NCBI GenBank assembly: GCA_023460175.1
Contig: JAEWRC010000126.1
Coordinates: 1-28,925 of the forward strand
Origin: Actinomycetes bacterium
GTDB taxonomy: Bacteria > Actinomycetota > Actinomycetes > Mycobacteriales > Mycobacteriaceae
Reading direction: 5' to 3'
Length of the DNA: 28,925 nucleotides
Translations under genes and position numbers: made by a program
Shown: positions 7,175-17,401 of the stretch, in pieces
Numbering within the stretch: position 1 is the stretch's first letter
Layout of the letters: each line of letters begins with the position of its first letter
The notes under the pieces: generated by a model
What the model was told of the DNA's origin: nothing
Databases searched by the model: none
The model's input: only the letters and a program-made list of their open reading frames with translations

Positions 7175-8763
7175 GTGTCAGCACAGCACTCCGACGTCGT
7201 CGTGATCGGCGGCGGCCACAACGGACTGGTGGCCGCCGGTTACCTCGCCCGCGCCGGACTCACGGTGCGGGTCCTGGAACGCGCCGAGCACGTCGGCGGG
7301 GCCGCGGTCTCGGCGCGCGCCTTCGCCGGCGTGGATGCGCGGCTGTCGCGTTACTCGTACCTGGTGAGTCTGCTGCCCACCCGGATCCTCGAAGACCTCG
7401 GCGCCCCAGTGCGACTCGCGCGCCGACGCTACTCCTCCTACACCCCCGACCCGGCGGACGGCGGCCGCACCGGGCTGCTGATCGGGGACGACGCCGAGAC
7501 GTTCGCGGCGGTGGGCGCCGCCGCGGACCGCGACGGCTTCGCCGAGTTCTACGCGCGGATGCGCCGGGTGACCGCCCCGCTGTGGCCCACGCTGCTCGAG
7601 CCGCTGCGGTCGCGAGCGCAATTGCGGGACAAGGTGCTCGGCGCGGACCCGACGGCCGGTTGGGCCTGGTCGGCGCTGTTCGACCGGCCCATCGGCGAGG
7701 CCATCACGTCGCTGCTGGGCAGTGACCTGGTTCGCGGGGTGGTCGCCACCGACGCGCTGATCGGCACCTTCGCCCGCACCGACGAGGCGTCCCTGCGGCA
7801 GAACATCTGCCTGCTGTATCACCTGATCGGTGGCGGCACCGGGGACTGGGACGTCCCGATCGGCGGGATGGGCGCGGTGAGCGCCGCCCTGGCCGCCGCG
7901 GCCGCCGGACACGGCGCCCAGATCAACACCGGCGCAGAGGTTTTCGCGGTGGACCCGGACGGTGTCGTGCACTACCGTAGCGGCGGCGAGGAGCACCGCG
8001 CGACGGGCCGGTTGATCCTCTCCGGCATCACTCCCGCCGCGCTGGCCGACCTGCTCGGCGAGTCGAGGCCGGCCGCGGACCCGGGATCGCAGATCAAGGT
8101 GAACCTGATGTTGCGACGCCTGCCGCGGCTGCGCGACGCCACGGTGCGCCCCGAGCAGGCCTTCGGCGGCACCCTGCACATCAACGAGACCTACTCGCAG
8201 CTCGACGAGGCCTATCGACAGGCGGCCGGCGGGCGGCTCCCGAAACCCCTGCCGTGCGAGATCTATTGCCATTCGCTGACCGATCCCAGCATCCTGTCGC
8301 CGGCGCTGCGCGAGTCCGGGGCGCAGACGCTGACCGTCTTCGGTCTGCACACCCCGCACCCGCTGGTGGCCGAGCGTGATCCGGACGCCGCCCGCGCCGA
8401 GCTGACAGCGGCGGTGCTGGAGTCGGTGAATTCCGTACTGACCGAACCCATTCAGGACGTGCTGATGCGCGATGCGCACGACCGGCCGTGCATCGAGGCC
8501 AAGACCACGCTGGATCTGGAGCAGGCCCTGGGGATGACCGCGGGCCACATCTTCCACGGCGGGCTGAGTTGGCCGTTCGTCGAGGACACTGAGACCGAAG
8601 GGGCCGCCGGGGACCCCCAAAACCCCGCGCGCCGTTGGGGTGTGGCCACCCGGCACGACCGGATCCTGCTGTGCGGGTCCGGGGCCGTGCGCGGCGGCGC
8701 GGTGTCCGGGATCGGCGGGCACAACGCGGCGATGGCCGCGCTGGAAACGCTACTGGGCGGAAC

Positions 8764-8788
<25 letters not shown>
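7175..8788 (+). CDS. FAD-dependent phytoene desaturase-like oxidoreductase
   Basis: A 537-residue flavoprotein related to phytoene/carotenoid dehydrogenases and amine oxidases (M. tuberculosis Rv0897c type). The N-terminal FAD-binding motif is VVVIGGGHNGLVAAGYLARA, followed by VLERAEHVGGAA. The family's C-terminal FAD contact is LLCGSGAVRGGAVSGIGGHN, ending in an alanine helix. The substrate is unknown; no carotenoid genes lie nearby, so a pigment role is not supported. GTG at 7175 places the FAD motif about 7 residues in; GTG at 7145 is an alternative. No ribosome-binding site is obvious, so the mRNA may be leaderless. Its 3' end overlaps the convergent gltA2 by 25 bp. Confidence 0.85.
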
Positions 8789-10074
<1,286 letters not shown>

Positions 10075-10141
10075 GGAAACCCCTTCTGCGCTCGTTGGCA
10101 GCGACAAAGCTGTCTGTACTTAGGAAAGGTAGTCGGTATGG

Positions 10142-10160
10142 CCCCGCTGCGCCTGCGGGG
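10142..10160 (-). terminator. Hairpin between tetR and gltA2
   Basis: CCCCGC-N7-GCGGGG forms a 6-bp GC stem about 18 nt past the tetR stop and upstream of gltA2. There is no T-run, so it is only a weak candidate terminator or leader hairpin. The rest of the 103-bp gap shows no clear promoter. Confidence 0.3.
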
Positions 10161-10177
10161 GGTTACCGTAGGCGCCC

Positions 10178-10816
10178 TCAGGTGAGCCCGGCGGTGAGTT
10201 CGGCGAACTGTTGAAAGGCCTCCGAGATCCGCTGGACCATCAGGTCCGGCCCCAGTTCCAGGCCGTCGCGGTCGTCGACCAGGTCGCCGCACGCGGTCAC
10301 GATGACCGCTCCCCAGACGGCGGTGACGAGTTCCACCCGGCGGTCGTCGACGTCGACACCGAGGCGGTCGGCCAGGGCTTCCAGGGTGGCGCGCGGCTTG
10401 AACTCGGTGGCCGCGGCCCGCAGCGCCGGCGTCGAGTTCACGATGCGCAACATGAGCACGATCCGCTCCGACGTCAGCCCCGGGACGCCGCCGGAACTGA
10501 CCGCGCCCAGGACGTTGACGTGGGCGCGGCGGAACGCCTCGAAGACGGGCACGTCGTAGGGGATGGTGTCCAACTCGTCGGCGACGTGGACCACCAGTTC
10601 TTCCAGCAGGGTCAGGACGACGGCGTCCTTGGTCGGGAAGTACCGGCTGAAGGTGCGCGGAGACACTTCGGCGACGGCGGCGATCTGCTCGACGGTGGTG
10701 TTGTCGTAGCCCTGGTCCAGGCACAGCTGCACGGCCGCGTCGATCAACGTCGCGCGGGTCCGGCGCTTCTTGCGCTCGCGCAGTCCCACCGCGGCGCCGA
10801 CGCTGGTTTCCACCAC
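10178..10816 (-). CDS. TetR-family transcriptional regulator
   Basis: About 212 residues. The N-terminal helix-turn-helix domain has the standard TetR layout: RERKKRRTRATLIDAAVQL, then TTVEQIAAVAEVSPRTFSRY and FPTKDAVV (roughly residues 12-65). The C-terminal all-helical ligand and dimer domain is variable, as usual, so the inducer cannot be guessed. Several GTG starts are possible (10816, 10813, and one just before LRERKK); none has a good ribosome-binding site. It lies directly upstream of gltA2 on the same strand, so control of gltA2 or of itself is a reasonable inference but not shown. Confidence 0.88.
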   Translation of the reverse strand: MVETSVGAAVGLRERKKRRTRATLIDAAVQLCLDQGYDNTTVEQIAAVAEVSPRTFSRYFPTKDAVVLTLLEELVVHVADELDTIPYDVPVFEAFRRAHVNVLGAVSSGGVPGLTSERIVLMLRIVNSTPALRAAATEFKPRATLEALADRLGVDVDDRRVELVTAVWGAVIVTACGDLVDDRDGLELGPDLMVQRISEAFQQFAELTAGLT

Positions 10817-10884
10817 AGAAAAGAATGGTAGCCGCGGCGCGGGGGTACCGCATCGGCCATTTGCCGGACCTGGCAGTTTGCTCA

Positions 10885-10902
10885 GACCGACATGTGCCGG
10901 TC
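10885..10902. promoter_or_regulatory. Imperfect palindrome between pdxH and tetR
   Basis: GACCGACATGTGCCGGTC reads as an 18-bp imperfect dyad (7 of 9 half-site positions match) located 8 bp past the pdxH stop and about 70 bp upstream of tetR. Either a TetR operator or a transcript-end hairpin for pdxH would fit. No T-run follows it. Confidence 0.3.
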
Positions 10903-10910
10903 CGCGACGC

Positions 10911-11603
10911 TCAGGGTTGCAGGCGCTCCGCCCGTCGGGCACCCGGCGAGCCCTCGTCGCGCAGCACCCGGATCCGGTTGTGCACGCGGTTGGCCCGGCC
11001 CTGCCAGAACTCCACCACGTCGGCCCCGACGCGGTACCCGCCCCAGTGCGGCGGCACCGGCACCTCCTCGAGTTCGGCAAACCGCTCGGAGACCTCGGCG
11101 AACTGCGCCAGCAGGGCGGCCCGCGACGCGATGGGCTGCGACTGCCGCGACGCCCACGCCCCCAGTTGCGCCCCGCGCGGCCGCTTGGCCCAGTAGTCGG
11201 CGGTCTCGTCGGCGCCCACCTTGGTGACCGGACCGCGGATGTGGACCTGACGGCCCAGCGAATACCACGGGAATGTGACTGCGGCATAGGGCGTTTGGTC
11301 CAGCTCGACACCCTTGGCCGAGGTGTAGTTGGTGTAGAAGGTGATGCCGTCGGCGTCGACCCCCTTGCACAGCACCGAACGGCACACCGGCAGACCGTCG
11401 CGCACGGTCGCGAGCACGATGGCGTTGGGTTCGGCGATCCCGGACCGCTCGGCGTCGGCGATCCAGGTGCGCAGCAAAGTCAGCCAGCCGGTCGACGGGT
11501 CGGCACCCAGCCAGTCGACGTCGAGGTCGACGCTGTCGTCCTTCTCCACGGAGCCATACTCCACCCGCATCCCTCGCAGGCGTGCGCCCTCCGGCTCTGA
11601 CAT
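10911..11603 (-). CDS. pdxH: Pyridoxine/pyridoxamine 5'-phosphate oxidase PdxH
   Basis: An FMN enzyme that oxidises pyridoxine- or pyridoxamine-5'-phosphate to PLP in vitamin B6 synthesis and salvage. It has 230 residues, slightly longer than the usual 210-220. Family blocks are seen in order: MRVEYGSVEKDD (N-terminal substrate helix), ITFYTNYTSAKG (FMN contacts), FPWYSLGRQVHIRG, GAWASRQSQPIASR, then VEFWQGRANRVHNRI and the canonical C-terminus ERLQP. ATGs at 11609, 11603 and 11570 are all possible; 11603 is chosen as a middle option because the core begins at 11570. It is divergent from citA with about 30 bp between starts. Its product PLP is the cofactor of SerC, encoded nearby. Confidence 0.93.
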   Translation of the reverse strand: MSEPEGARLRGMRVEYGSVEKDDSVDLDVDWLGADPSTGWLTLLRTWIADAERSGIAEPNAIVLATVRDGLPVCRSVLCKGVDADGITFYTNYTSAKGVELDQTPYAAVTFPWYSLGRQVHIRGPVTKVGADETADYWAKRPRGAQLGAWASRQSQPIASRAALLAQFAEVSERFAELEEVPVPPHWGGYRVGADVVEFWQGRANRVHNRIRVLRDEGSPGARRAERLQP

Positions 11604-11633
11604 CCCCATAACGCTAGTGCGAGAATCTGCAGC

Positions 11634-12752
11634 ATGACTGCAGGACCCAAGGATTTTGTTCCCGGCCTGGAGGGCGTCGTCGCCTTTGAGACGGAGATCG
11701 CCGAACCCGACAAGGACGGCGGCGCGCTGCGCTACCGCGGCGTCGACATCGAGGACCTGGTCGGCGACCGGGTGACCTTCGCCGACGTCTGGGCGCTGCT
11801 GGTCGACGGTCGGTTCGGCCGCGGCCTGGCACCCGCCGAACCCTTCCCGCTGCCGATCCACACCGGCGACGTCCGGGTCGACGTGCAGGCCGGCCTGGCC
11901 ATGCTCGCGCCGATCTGGGGTTACGCGCCGCTGCTGGACATCGACGACGACACCGCCCGCGATCAGCTGGCCCGAGCCTCGGTGATGGCGCTGTCCTACG
12001 TGGCGCAGTCCGCGCGCGGGATCTATCAGCCCGCCGTGCCGCAGCACCTCATCGACGAATGTCCGACGGTCACCGCCCGGTTCATGACCCGCTGGCAGGG
12101 CGAGCCCGATCCGCGGCACGTGGAGGCCATCGACGCCTACTGGGTGTCGGCGGCCGAGCACGGCATGAACGCCTCGACGTTCACCGCCCGCGTGATCGCC
12201 TCCACCGGGGCCGATGTGGCCGCGGCCATGTCCGGCGCGATCGGCGCGATGAGCGGTCCCCTGCACGGCGGTGCGCCCGCGCGGGTGCTGCCCATGATCG
12301 AGGACGTCGAACGCACCGGCGATGCCCGGGCCGTGGTGAAGGGCATCCTCGACCGCAACGAGAAGCTGATGGGCTTCGGCCACCGGGTCTACCGCGCCGA
12401 GGACCCGCGCGCCCGCGTGCTGCGCGCGACCGCCCAGCGGCTGGCCGCGCCGCGCTACGAGGTCGCCGCGCAGCTGGAGCAGGCCGCCCTGGCCGAATTG
12501 CGCGAGCGCCGCCCCGACCGGCCCATCGAGACCAACGTGGAATTCTGGGCCGCGGTCATCCTCGACTTCGCCGGGGTGCCGCCCAAGATGATGCCGGCGA
12601 TGTTCACCTGCGGCCGCACGGCGGGCTGGTGCGCGCACATCCTCGAGCAGAAGCGGCTGGGCAAGCTGGTCCGGCCGGCCGCCCTCTACGTGGGCCCCGC
12701 GCCGCGGCGCCCGGAGCAGGTCGAGGGCTGGGATCAGTTGCCGCGGCGATGA
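11634..12752 (+). CDS. citA: Citrate synthase II / methylcitrate-type synthase CitA
   Basis: A 372-residue second citrate synthase, shorter than GltA2 and of the compact class. Catalytic regions: AEHGMNASTFTARV (first His), SGPLHGGAPARV (second His), LMGFGHRVYRAEDPRARV and the C-terminal NVEFWAAVILDFAGVPP. It corresponds to M. tuberculosis Rv0889c. The physiological substrate could be oxaloacetate with acetyl-CoA or propionyl-CoA; no prp genes lie beside it, so citrate synthase is kept. The ATG at 11634 is only about 30 bp from the divergent pdxH start, and GAGAAT at 11621-11626 could serve as a -10 for a leaderless transcript. Confidence 0.92.
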   Translation: MTAGPKDFVPGLEGVVAFETEIAEPDKDGGALRYRGVDIEDLVGDRVTFADVWALLVDGRFGRGLAPAEPFPLPIHTGDVRVDVQAGLAMLAPIWGYAPLLDIDDDTARDQLARASVMALSYVAQSARGIYQPAVPQHLIDECPTVTARFMTRWQGEPDPRHVEAIDAYWVSAAEHGMNASTFTARVIASTGADVAAAMSGAIGAMSGPLHGGAPARVLPMIEDVERTGDARAVVKGILDRNEKLMGFGHRVYRAEDPRARVLRATAQRLAAPRYEVAAQLEQAALAELRERRPDRPIETNVEFWAAVILDFAGVPPKMMPAMFTCGRTAGWCAHILEQKRLGKLVRPAALYVGPAPRRPEQVEGWDQLPRR

Positions 12753-12815
12753 GTTTCGCCGCCGCGGGGTGTCTGAATACGTGCACTGTTCGAACCGCAC
12801 GCTAGGAGCCCCGCA

Positions 12816-13280
12816 ATGACTTGTCCCGATCCGTCCCAGGTCCACACCGCCGTCGTCCCGCACCTCGTCGTCGACGACGCGGCCGCCGCCATCGACTTCT
12901 ACGTCAAGGCCTTCGACGCCACCGAGATGGCCCGGATCGCCGGCCCGGACGGCAAGCTGATCCACGCCGCCATCGTGATCAACGGCAGCATGATCTTCCT
13001 CAACGACGACTTCCCGGAGACCTGCGGCGGCACGTCGAGCACCCCGAAGGCGCTCGGCGGCTCGCCGGTCACCATCCACCTCCAGGTCACCGAGGTCGAC
13101 CGCCGCTTCCAGCAGGCCGTGGACGCCGGTGCGGCCGTGGTGATGCCGCCCGAGGACCAGTTCTGGGGTGACCGGTACGGCCAGGTGCGGGATCCGTTCG
13201 GGCACCTGTGGTCGCTGGCCGAGACGGTGCGCGAGGTCAGCTTCGAGGAGCTCAGCCAGGCCGCGGGTCAGCCGGGCTAG
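12816..13280 (+). CDS. VOC-superfamily (glyoxalase/PhnB-like) protein
   Basis: A 154-residue protein with the paired beta-alpha-beta-beta-beta fold of the vicinal oxygen chelate family. It opens VVPHLVVDDAAAAIDFYVKAF and has MIFLNDDFPE mid-way. The second module has TIHLQVTEVDRRFQQAVDAG, then the conserved DRYGQVRDPFGHLWSLAE. The His, Glu and Asp residues expected for metal binding are present, but this PhnB-like subgroup has mostly unknown reactions. AGGAG lies about 8 nt before the ATG. It follows citA by 63 bp and may be cotranscribed. M. tuberculosis Rv0887c is the likely counterpart. It is convergent with fprB, 9 bp between stops. Confidence 0.88.
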   Translation: MTCPDPSQVHTAVVPHLVVDDAAAAIDFYVKAFDATEMARIAGPDGKLIHAAIVINGSMIFLNDDFPETCGGTSSTPKALGGSPVTIHLQVTEVDRRFQQAVDAGAAVVMPPEDQFWGDRYGQVRDPFGHLWSLAETVREVSFEELSQAAGQPG

Positions 13281-13289
13281 CCGCTCAGA

Positions 13290-14963
13290 TCAGCCCCGCA
13301 GCCCCGCCAGAATACGTTGACCTAGCGAGGGTTTCGGCGCGGCCGCGGCGGCGAGCATCGACGGCACGTCGGTGAACTTGTTCCGCGGGCGGATCCCGTC
13401 GCCGCGGGCGATCTCGGCGGCGTCGATGGCGCGCCAGCCCGCCAGGTCGATCGCGGCGGGTCGGCGGGCAGCCACCAGCTTGGCCAGGGCCCCGGGGCGG
13501 TCCACCGGATCGGCCAGCACCCCGTCGTTGTAGTCGGCGACGAGTTGCTGCACCGTCTGCTGCGCGCAGGACTTGTTGGTGCCGATGAACCCGGTGGGTC
13601 CGCGCTTGATCCAGCCGGCGACGTAGGCGCCGCGGGCGCCGGACACCCGGCCGCCGTCGTTGGGCACCACCGCGGCGTCGTCGTCGAACGGCAGGTCGCG
13701 CACGGCCCGGCCGCGGTAACCGATCGAGGTCAGGACCATGCCCGCGTCGATGCGCCGGGTCTGATCGGTGCCGGTGACGGTGAACTCGATGCCGTCGGCC
13801 CGGTCGGCGCCGACGATGCGGGCCGGGGTCAGTCGGTAGGCCAGCCGGATGCGCGGCCGGGTCAGCGGCGAATCGCTGCTGCCCAGCTTGCTGAGCACCT
13901 CGAGCTTGGCCCGGGTCAGGCGATCCTCGGGCCCGGTACCGAGCGCAGCCAGGTCGCGCTGCACCAGTTCGTGGTCGTCGGCGTCGAGTACCACCTCGGC
14001 CTTGGCGGTCAGCCCGATCAGCTCGGGCAGCGTGAACGCCGAGTCCGCCGGGCCCCGGCGGGCGGCGATGACGACCTCGCGCAGCTGCGAGTTCCGCAGC
14101 CCCGCCAGCGCGTGGTCGGCGATGTCGGTGCGGGCCAGTTCGTCGGGGTCGGCGGTGAGGATGCGCGCCACGTCGAGCGCGACGTTGCCGTTGCCGATGA
14201 CCACCACGCGTTCCCGATCGAGGTGTACCGGCAGCGCGGTGAAGTCCGGGTGGCCGTTGATCCAGCCCACCAACTCGGTGGCGGTGCCAGTGCCCGGCAG
14301 CCCCATGCCGTCGATATCGAGGCGACGGTCATTCGGCGCCCCGACGGCGTAGAGCACCGCGTGGTGATGGTCCAACAGGTCGCCGTGGCTCAGGTGCTCG
14401 CCGACCTCCACGTTGAGGAAGAACGTGAAGCCCTTGCGCCGGGTGATCCGGTCGAACAGGGCCGTCACCCGCTTGGTGCTGGGATGGTCCGGCGCCACCC
14501 CGGCGCGGACCAAACCGTATGGGGTGGGCAGCTTTTCGAACACGTTGACCCGCACGTCGGGCTGCGTGAGCAGTTCGTCGGCGGCATACATCGCCGCGGG
14601 CCCGGACCCGACGATCGCCACGGTCAGCGGGCTGCGACCGGACCGCACCTGCGGCGCCGGGATCACCGGGGCCAGCTTCGAGGTCGGCGGCACCTTCTCC
14701 CCCGGCGGCCGCGGCGGGTAGAAGCCGGCGTTGAGTTCGATGAACGGCAACTGGTCGGACGTCAGCCGCGACGCCGGGGCGATCGCCCCGACCGGGCAGG
14801 CGCTGACACAGGCGCCGCAGTCGACGCAGGCGTCCGGGTCGATGTAGAGCATCTCGGTGGTGGCGAACCCGGGTTCATCCGGCGAGGGATGAATGCAGTT
14901 GACCGGGCACGCGTAGACGCACGACCCGTCGCTGCAACACGACTGGGTGATGACGTGGGGCAT
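13290..14963 (-). CDS. fprB: Ferredoxin-ferredoxin/NADP+ reductase fusion FprB
   Basis: A 557-residue fusion. Residues 1-65 are a bacterial ferredoxin: Cys9/10, 15, 19 and 23 (CCSDGSCVYACPVNC), then Cys46, 49, 52 and 56 (CVDCGACVSACP), able to hold two Fe-S clusters. From about 108 the protein is an adrenodoxin-reductase-like flavoenzyme with the FAD motif VAIVGSGPAAMYAADELL, the NADP motif VVVIGNGNVALDVARIL and the conserved GWIKRGPTGFIGTNK region. It transfers electrons from NADPH to its own ferredoxin domain or to partner oxygenases. It matches M. tuberculosis Rv0886. It starts 13 bp after the diiron oxygenase stop on the same strand, which suggests a shared transcript and an electron-donor role. 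Confidence 0.95.
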   Translation of the reverse strand: MPHVITQSCCSDGSCVYACPVNCIHPSPDEPGFATTEMLYIDPDACVDCGACVSACPVGAIAPASRLTSDQLPFIELNAGFYPPRPPGEKVPPTSKLAPVIPAPQVRSGRSPLTVAIVGSGPAAMYAADELLTQPDVRVNVFEKLPTPYGLVRAGVAPDHPSTKRVTALFDRITRRKGFTFFLNVEVGEHLSHGDLLDHHHAVLYAVGAPNDRRLDIDGMGLPGTGTATELVGWINGHPDFTALPVHLDRERVVVIGNGNVALDVARILTADPDELARTDIADHALAGLRNSQLREVVIAARRGPADSAFTLPELIGLTAKAEVVLDADDHELVQRDLAALGTGPEDRLTRAKLEVLSKLGSSDSPLTRPRIRLAYRLTPARIVGADRADGIEFTVTGTDQTRRIDAGMVLTSIGYRGRAVRDLPFDDDAAVVPNDGGRVSGARGAYVAGWIKRGPTGFIGTNKSCAQQTVQQLVADYNDGVLADPVDRPGALAKLVAARRPAAIDLAGWRAIDAAEIARGDGIRPRNKFTDVPSMLAAAAAPKPSLGQRILAGLRG

Positions 14964-14976
14964 CCGAGGACCGCGC

Positions 14977-16005
14977 TCAGGCCGGGATCTTCTCGGCCAC
15001 CGTCAGGTGGGCCCGCGCGGGCTCGCTGCGGTAGCGCGACGGTGCGCCGTCGATCTTGCAGAGCTTCCACATCAGCCGGGCGGCCGGGTTCATCAGCCCC
15101 GTGTCGTGGCACAGCATCCGCACGTCGGCGAACACCTCCGACAGCATCTGGCGGGCCTCCGGCGAGCGGAAGAACACCTCGCGCTTGACCGACTTGGGGA
15201 TGTCGAACTTGCGCCAGAAGCTGCGCGGCGGCTTGAGGATCGCCGAGCACAGCACGCGCATGATGATCGGCACGTGCAGCGAGAGCATGAAGCGCTTGCG
15301 CGTCCGCATCGTCGGTACCCGCTTGCGCAGATACTCATGCGCGAACGAGATGTGCCGGGCCTCCTCGGCGACGTGGATCGCCATCACCCGCTCCATGATC
15401 GGATGCAGGGTGCGGCCCTCGCGCAGCACGTTCTTCTGGGTGTGGTCGATGGGTTCCTCGCCGGCCAGCACGCCGAAGAAGAACACGATGGGCAGCGGGC
15501 CGGCCGCCAGCGGGATGAAGGCCGAGAGCCACTTGAGCAGCCGCGGCATCCCGGGCACGTCGGCGCCGATGCGGTTCACCATCTCCTGGAACATCATGGT
15601 GTGGTTGCACTCTTCGACCGATTCGTGCAGGCAGTAACGGTATTCCGGGGATCCGTTGGGCACCCAGAACGCATAGTTCATCAGGCCGCGGATCAGGATC
15701 GACTCGAAGTGCAGGCCGACCTTGGCGACGTTGGCCTGCCGCCACATCCCGATCTCGATCTGCCGCTCCAACGGCTGCGCCTGGTACCAGGGGTGCCGGC
15801 CCAGCGGGTCGGTGTCGGTCAGGACCCAGCGCGGATCGTTGGGCGTCACCGCGAACTCGGGGGAATCCCAGTCGATATCGGTGTAGGGATTGAAGTTCCG
15901 CCGCACCGACCCTTCGGACAGCGTGGTGAGCATGTCGACATACGGTTGGTCGTCGAGCACGTCCATGTTGCGACGCCACCGTCGAATCATCTTCGTACGT
16001 GCCAT
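14977..16005 (-). CDS. AurF-like diiron oxygenase
   Basis: A 342-residue, mainly helical protein related to the p-aminobenzoate N-oxygenase AurF group and to M. tuberculosis Rv0885. Expected diiron ligands are visible: Glu101 in LHFESIL, the ExxH pair Glu132/His135 in ESVEECNHTMMF, Glu183/184 in LAGEEPID, His211, and the ExxH pair Glu215/His218 in HVAEEARHISFAHEY. A hydrophobic stretch around 160-182 (FIPLAAGPLPIVFFFGVL) may sit at a membrane or line a lipid pocket. The ATG at 16005 has GGGAGG about 7 nt upstream. The substrate is unknown; N-oxygenation or hydroxylation is family-level inference. The following gene fprB encodes a plausible reductant. Confidence 0.82.
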   Translation of the reverse strand: MARTKMIRRWRRNMDVLDDQPYVDMLTTLSEGSVRRNFNPYTDIDWDSPEFAVTPNDPRWVLTDTDPLGRHPWYQAQPLERQIEIGMWRQANVAKVGLHFESILIRGLMNYAFWVPNGSPEYRYCLHESVEECNHTMMFQEMVNRIGADVPGMPRLLKWLSAFIPLAAGPLPIVFFFGVLAGEEPIDHTQKNVLREGRTLHPIMERVMAIHVAEEARHISFAHEYLRKRVPTMRTRKRFMLSLHVPIIMRVLCSAILKPPRSFWRKFDIPKSVKREVFFRSPEARQMLSEVFADVRMLCHDTGLMNPAARLMWKLCKIDGAPSRYRSEPARAHLTVAEKIPA

Positions 16006-16213
16006 GTGAAGCCTCCCTGAGGTTTACATCGGGCCGCTAGATGTCCAGCAACGGTACCGCAGGTATCGGCAAAACTCCATAGCCGAACCGTGGGCAATTC
16101 ACTGTGGGCTACCTCATATCGAGGCCCGTTTGTCTCCCGTGCTCACCGCGTACCCGTTTTCCGCGCCGAAGCCGCATTTCTGCGCGCGCCCGCCGCTGTC
16201 TACGCTGATGGTC
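16006..16213. promoter_or_regulatory. Divergent promoter region, diiron oxygenase / serC
   Basis: A 208-bp gap without a gene. On the plus strand TACGCT at 16201-16206 fits TANNNT and lies 7 nt before the serC ATG, so serC is probably transcribed as a leaderless mRNA; no ribosome-binding site is seen there. On the minus strand TACCGT at 16056-16051 could serve the oxygenase gene, giving a leader of about 37 nt that includes its GGGAGG site. Confidence 0.4.
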
Positions 16214-17332
16214 ATGGCTGATCAGTTGACGATTCCCGACCACCTCAAACCCGCCGACGGCCGGTTCGGGTGTGGGCCGTCGAAGGTGCGCGACGCGCAG
16301 CTGCAGGCCCTGGTCAGCAAGGGCGCCGAGCTGTTCGGCACCTCGCATCGTCAGGCGCCGGTGAAGAACCTCGTCGGCCGGGTGCGCGACGGCGTGCGCC
16401 AGCTGTTCTCCGTGCCCGAGGGCTATGAGGTCATCCTGGGCAACGGCGGCTCGACGGCGTTCTGGGACGCCGCGGCCTTCGGCCTGATCGATCAGCGTTC
16501 CCTGCACCTGACCTTCGGCGAGTTCAGCGCGAAGTTCGCGTCGGCGGTCGCCAAGAACCCGTTCGTCGGCGACCCCGTCGTGGTCAAGGCCGAGCCGGGC
16601 ACCGCGCCGGCCCCGCAGTCCGACCCGTCGGTGGACGTCATCGCCTGGGCGCACAACGAGACCTCGACCGGGGTGGCGGTCCCGGTGACCCGCCCCGAGG
16701 GCTCGGCCGACAAGCTGGTCGTCATCGACGCCACCTCCGGCGCCGGCGGCCTGCCCGTCGACATCAACGACGTCGACGCCTATTACTTCGCCCCGCAGAA
16801 GAACTTCGCCAGCGACGGCGGGCTGTGGCTGGCCATCATGTCGCCGGCCGCGCTCGCCCGGGTCGAGGCCATCAGCTCCGCGGGCCGCTGGGTGCCGGAG
16901 TTCCTGTCGCTGCCGATCGCCGTCGACAACAGCCTGAAGAACCAGACCTACAACACGCCGGCCATCGGGACGCTGCTGCTCATGGCCGAGCAGCTCGACT
17001 GGCTCAACGGCAACGGCGGGCTGGACTGGGCCGTGCAGCGCACCGCGGACTCCGCGCAGCGGCTGTACTCCTGGGCCGAGGCCGCCTCGTTCGCGACGCC
17101 CTTCGTCACCGACCCGGCGCTGCGTTCGCAGGTCGTGGGCACCATCGACTTCGACGACGCCGTGGACGCTGCCGCGGTGGCCAAGACGCTGCGCGCCAAC
17201 GGCATCGTCGACACCGAGCCGTACCGCAAGCTGGGCCGCAACCAGCTGCGCGTCGCGATGTTCCCCGCCGTCGACCCCGACGACGTCGGCGCGCTGACGG
17301 CCTGCGTGGACTGGGTCGTCGAGCGGCTCTGA
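16214..17332 (+). CDS. serC: Phosphoserine aminotransferase SerC
   Basis: A 372-residue PLP enzyme converting 3-phosphohydroxypyruvate and glutamate to phosphoserine in serine biosynthesis; it also serves the DXP-independent or B6-related branch in some bacteria. The PLP Schiff-base lysine is Lys196 in FAPQKNFASDGG. Other family blocks are FGTSHRQAPVKNLVGRV (39-55), VILGNGGSTAFWDAA, WAHNETSTGV and IDATSGAGG. It is the actinobacterial SerC subclass and matches M. tuberculosis Rv0884c closely to the last residues DWVVERL. The ATG at 16214 gives the standard start MADQLT; an upstream in-frame ATG at 16130 adds non-conserved sequence. Confidence 0.96.
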   Translation: MADQLTIPDHLKPADGRFGCGPSKVRDAQLQALVSKGAELFGTSHRQAPVKNLVGRVRDGVRQLFSVPEGYEVILGNGGSTAFWDAAAFGLIDQRSLHLTFGEFSAKFASAVAKNPFVGDPVVVKAEPGTAPAPQSDPSVDVIAWAHNETSTGVAVPVTRPEGSADKLVVIDATSGAGGLPVDINDVDAYYFAPQKNFASDGGLWLAIMSPAALARVEAISSAGRWVPEFLSLPIAVDNSLKNQTYNTPAIGTLLLMAEQLDWLNGNGGLDWAVQRTADSAQRLYSWAEAASFATPFVTDPALRSQVVGTIDFDDAVDAAAVAKTLRANGIVDTEPYRKLGRNQLRVAMFPAVDPDDVGALTACVDWVVERL

Positions 17333-17354
17333 CCGCGCCCTCGACCGCGACTGT

Positions 17355-17370
17355 GCGGGCTCGGCCCCGC
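17355..17370 (+). terminator. Weak hairpin after serC
   Basis: GCGGG-N6-CCCGC forms a 5-bp stem 23 nt past the serC stop. There is no T-run. It is offered only as a possible mycobacterial-type terminator without a U tail. Confidence 0.2.
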
Positions 17371-17401
17371 GTGTCACACCGGGATAACGATCGGGCTGCA
17401 G

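Noticed and set aside
10911..13205. A 764-codon minus-strand frame that would fuse pdxH to a long N-terminal part over citA and the VOC gene.
   Set aside because: Only the last 230 residues are PdxH; the rest is antisense to two well-supported genes.
13545..15188. A 547-codon plus-strand frame opposite fprB.
   Set aside because: No domain is visible and fprB motifs are continuous on the minus strand.
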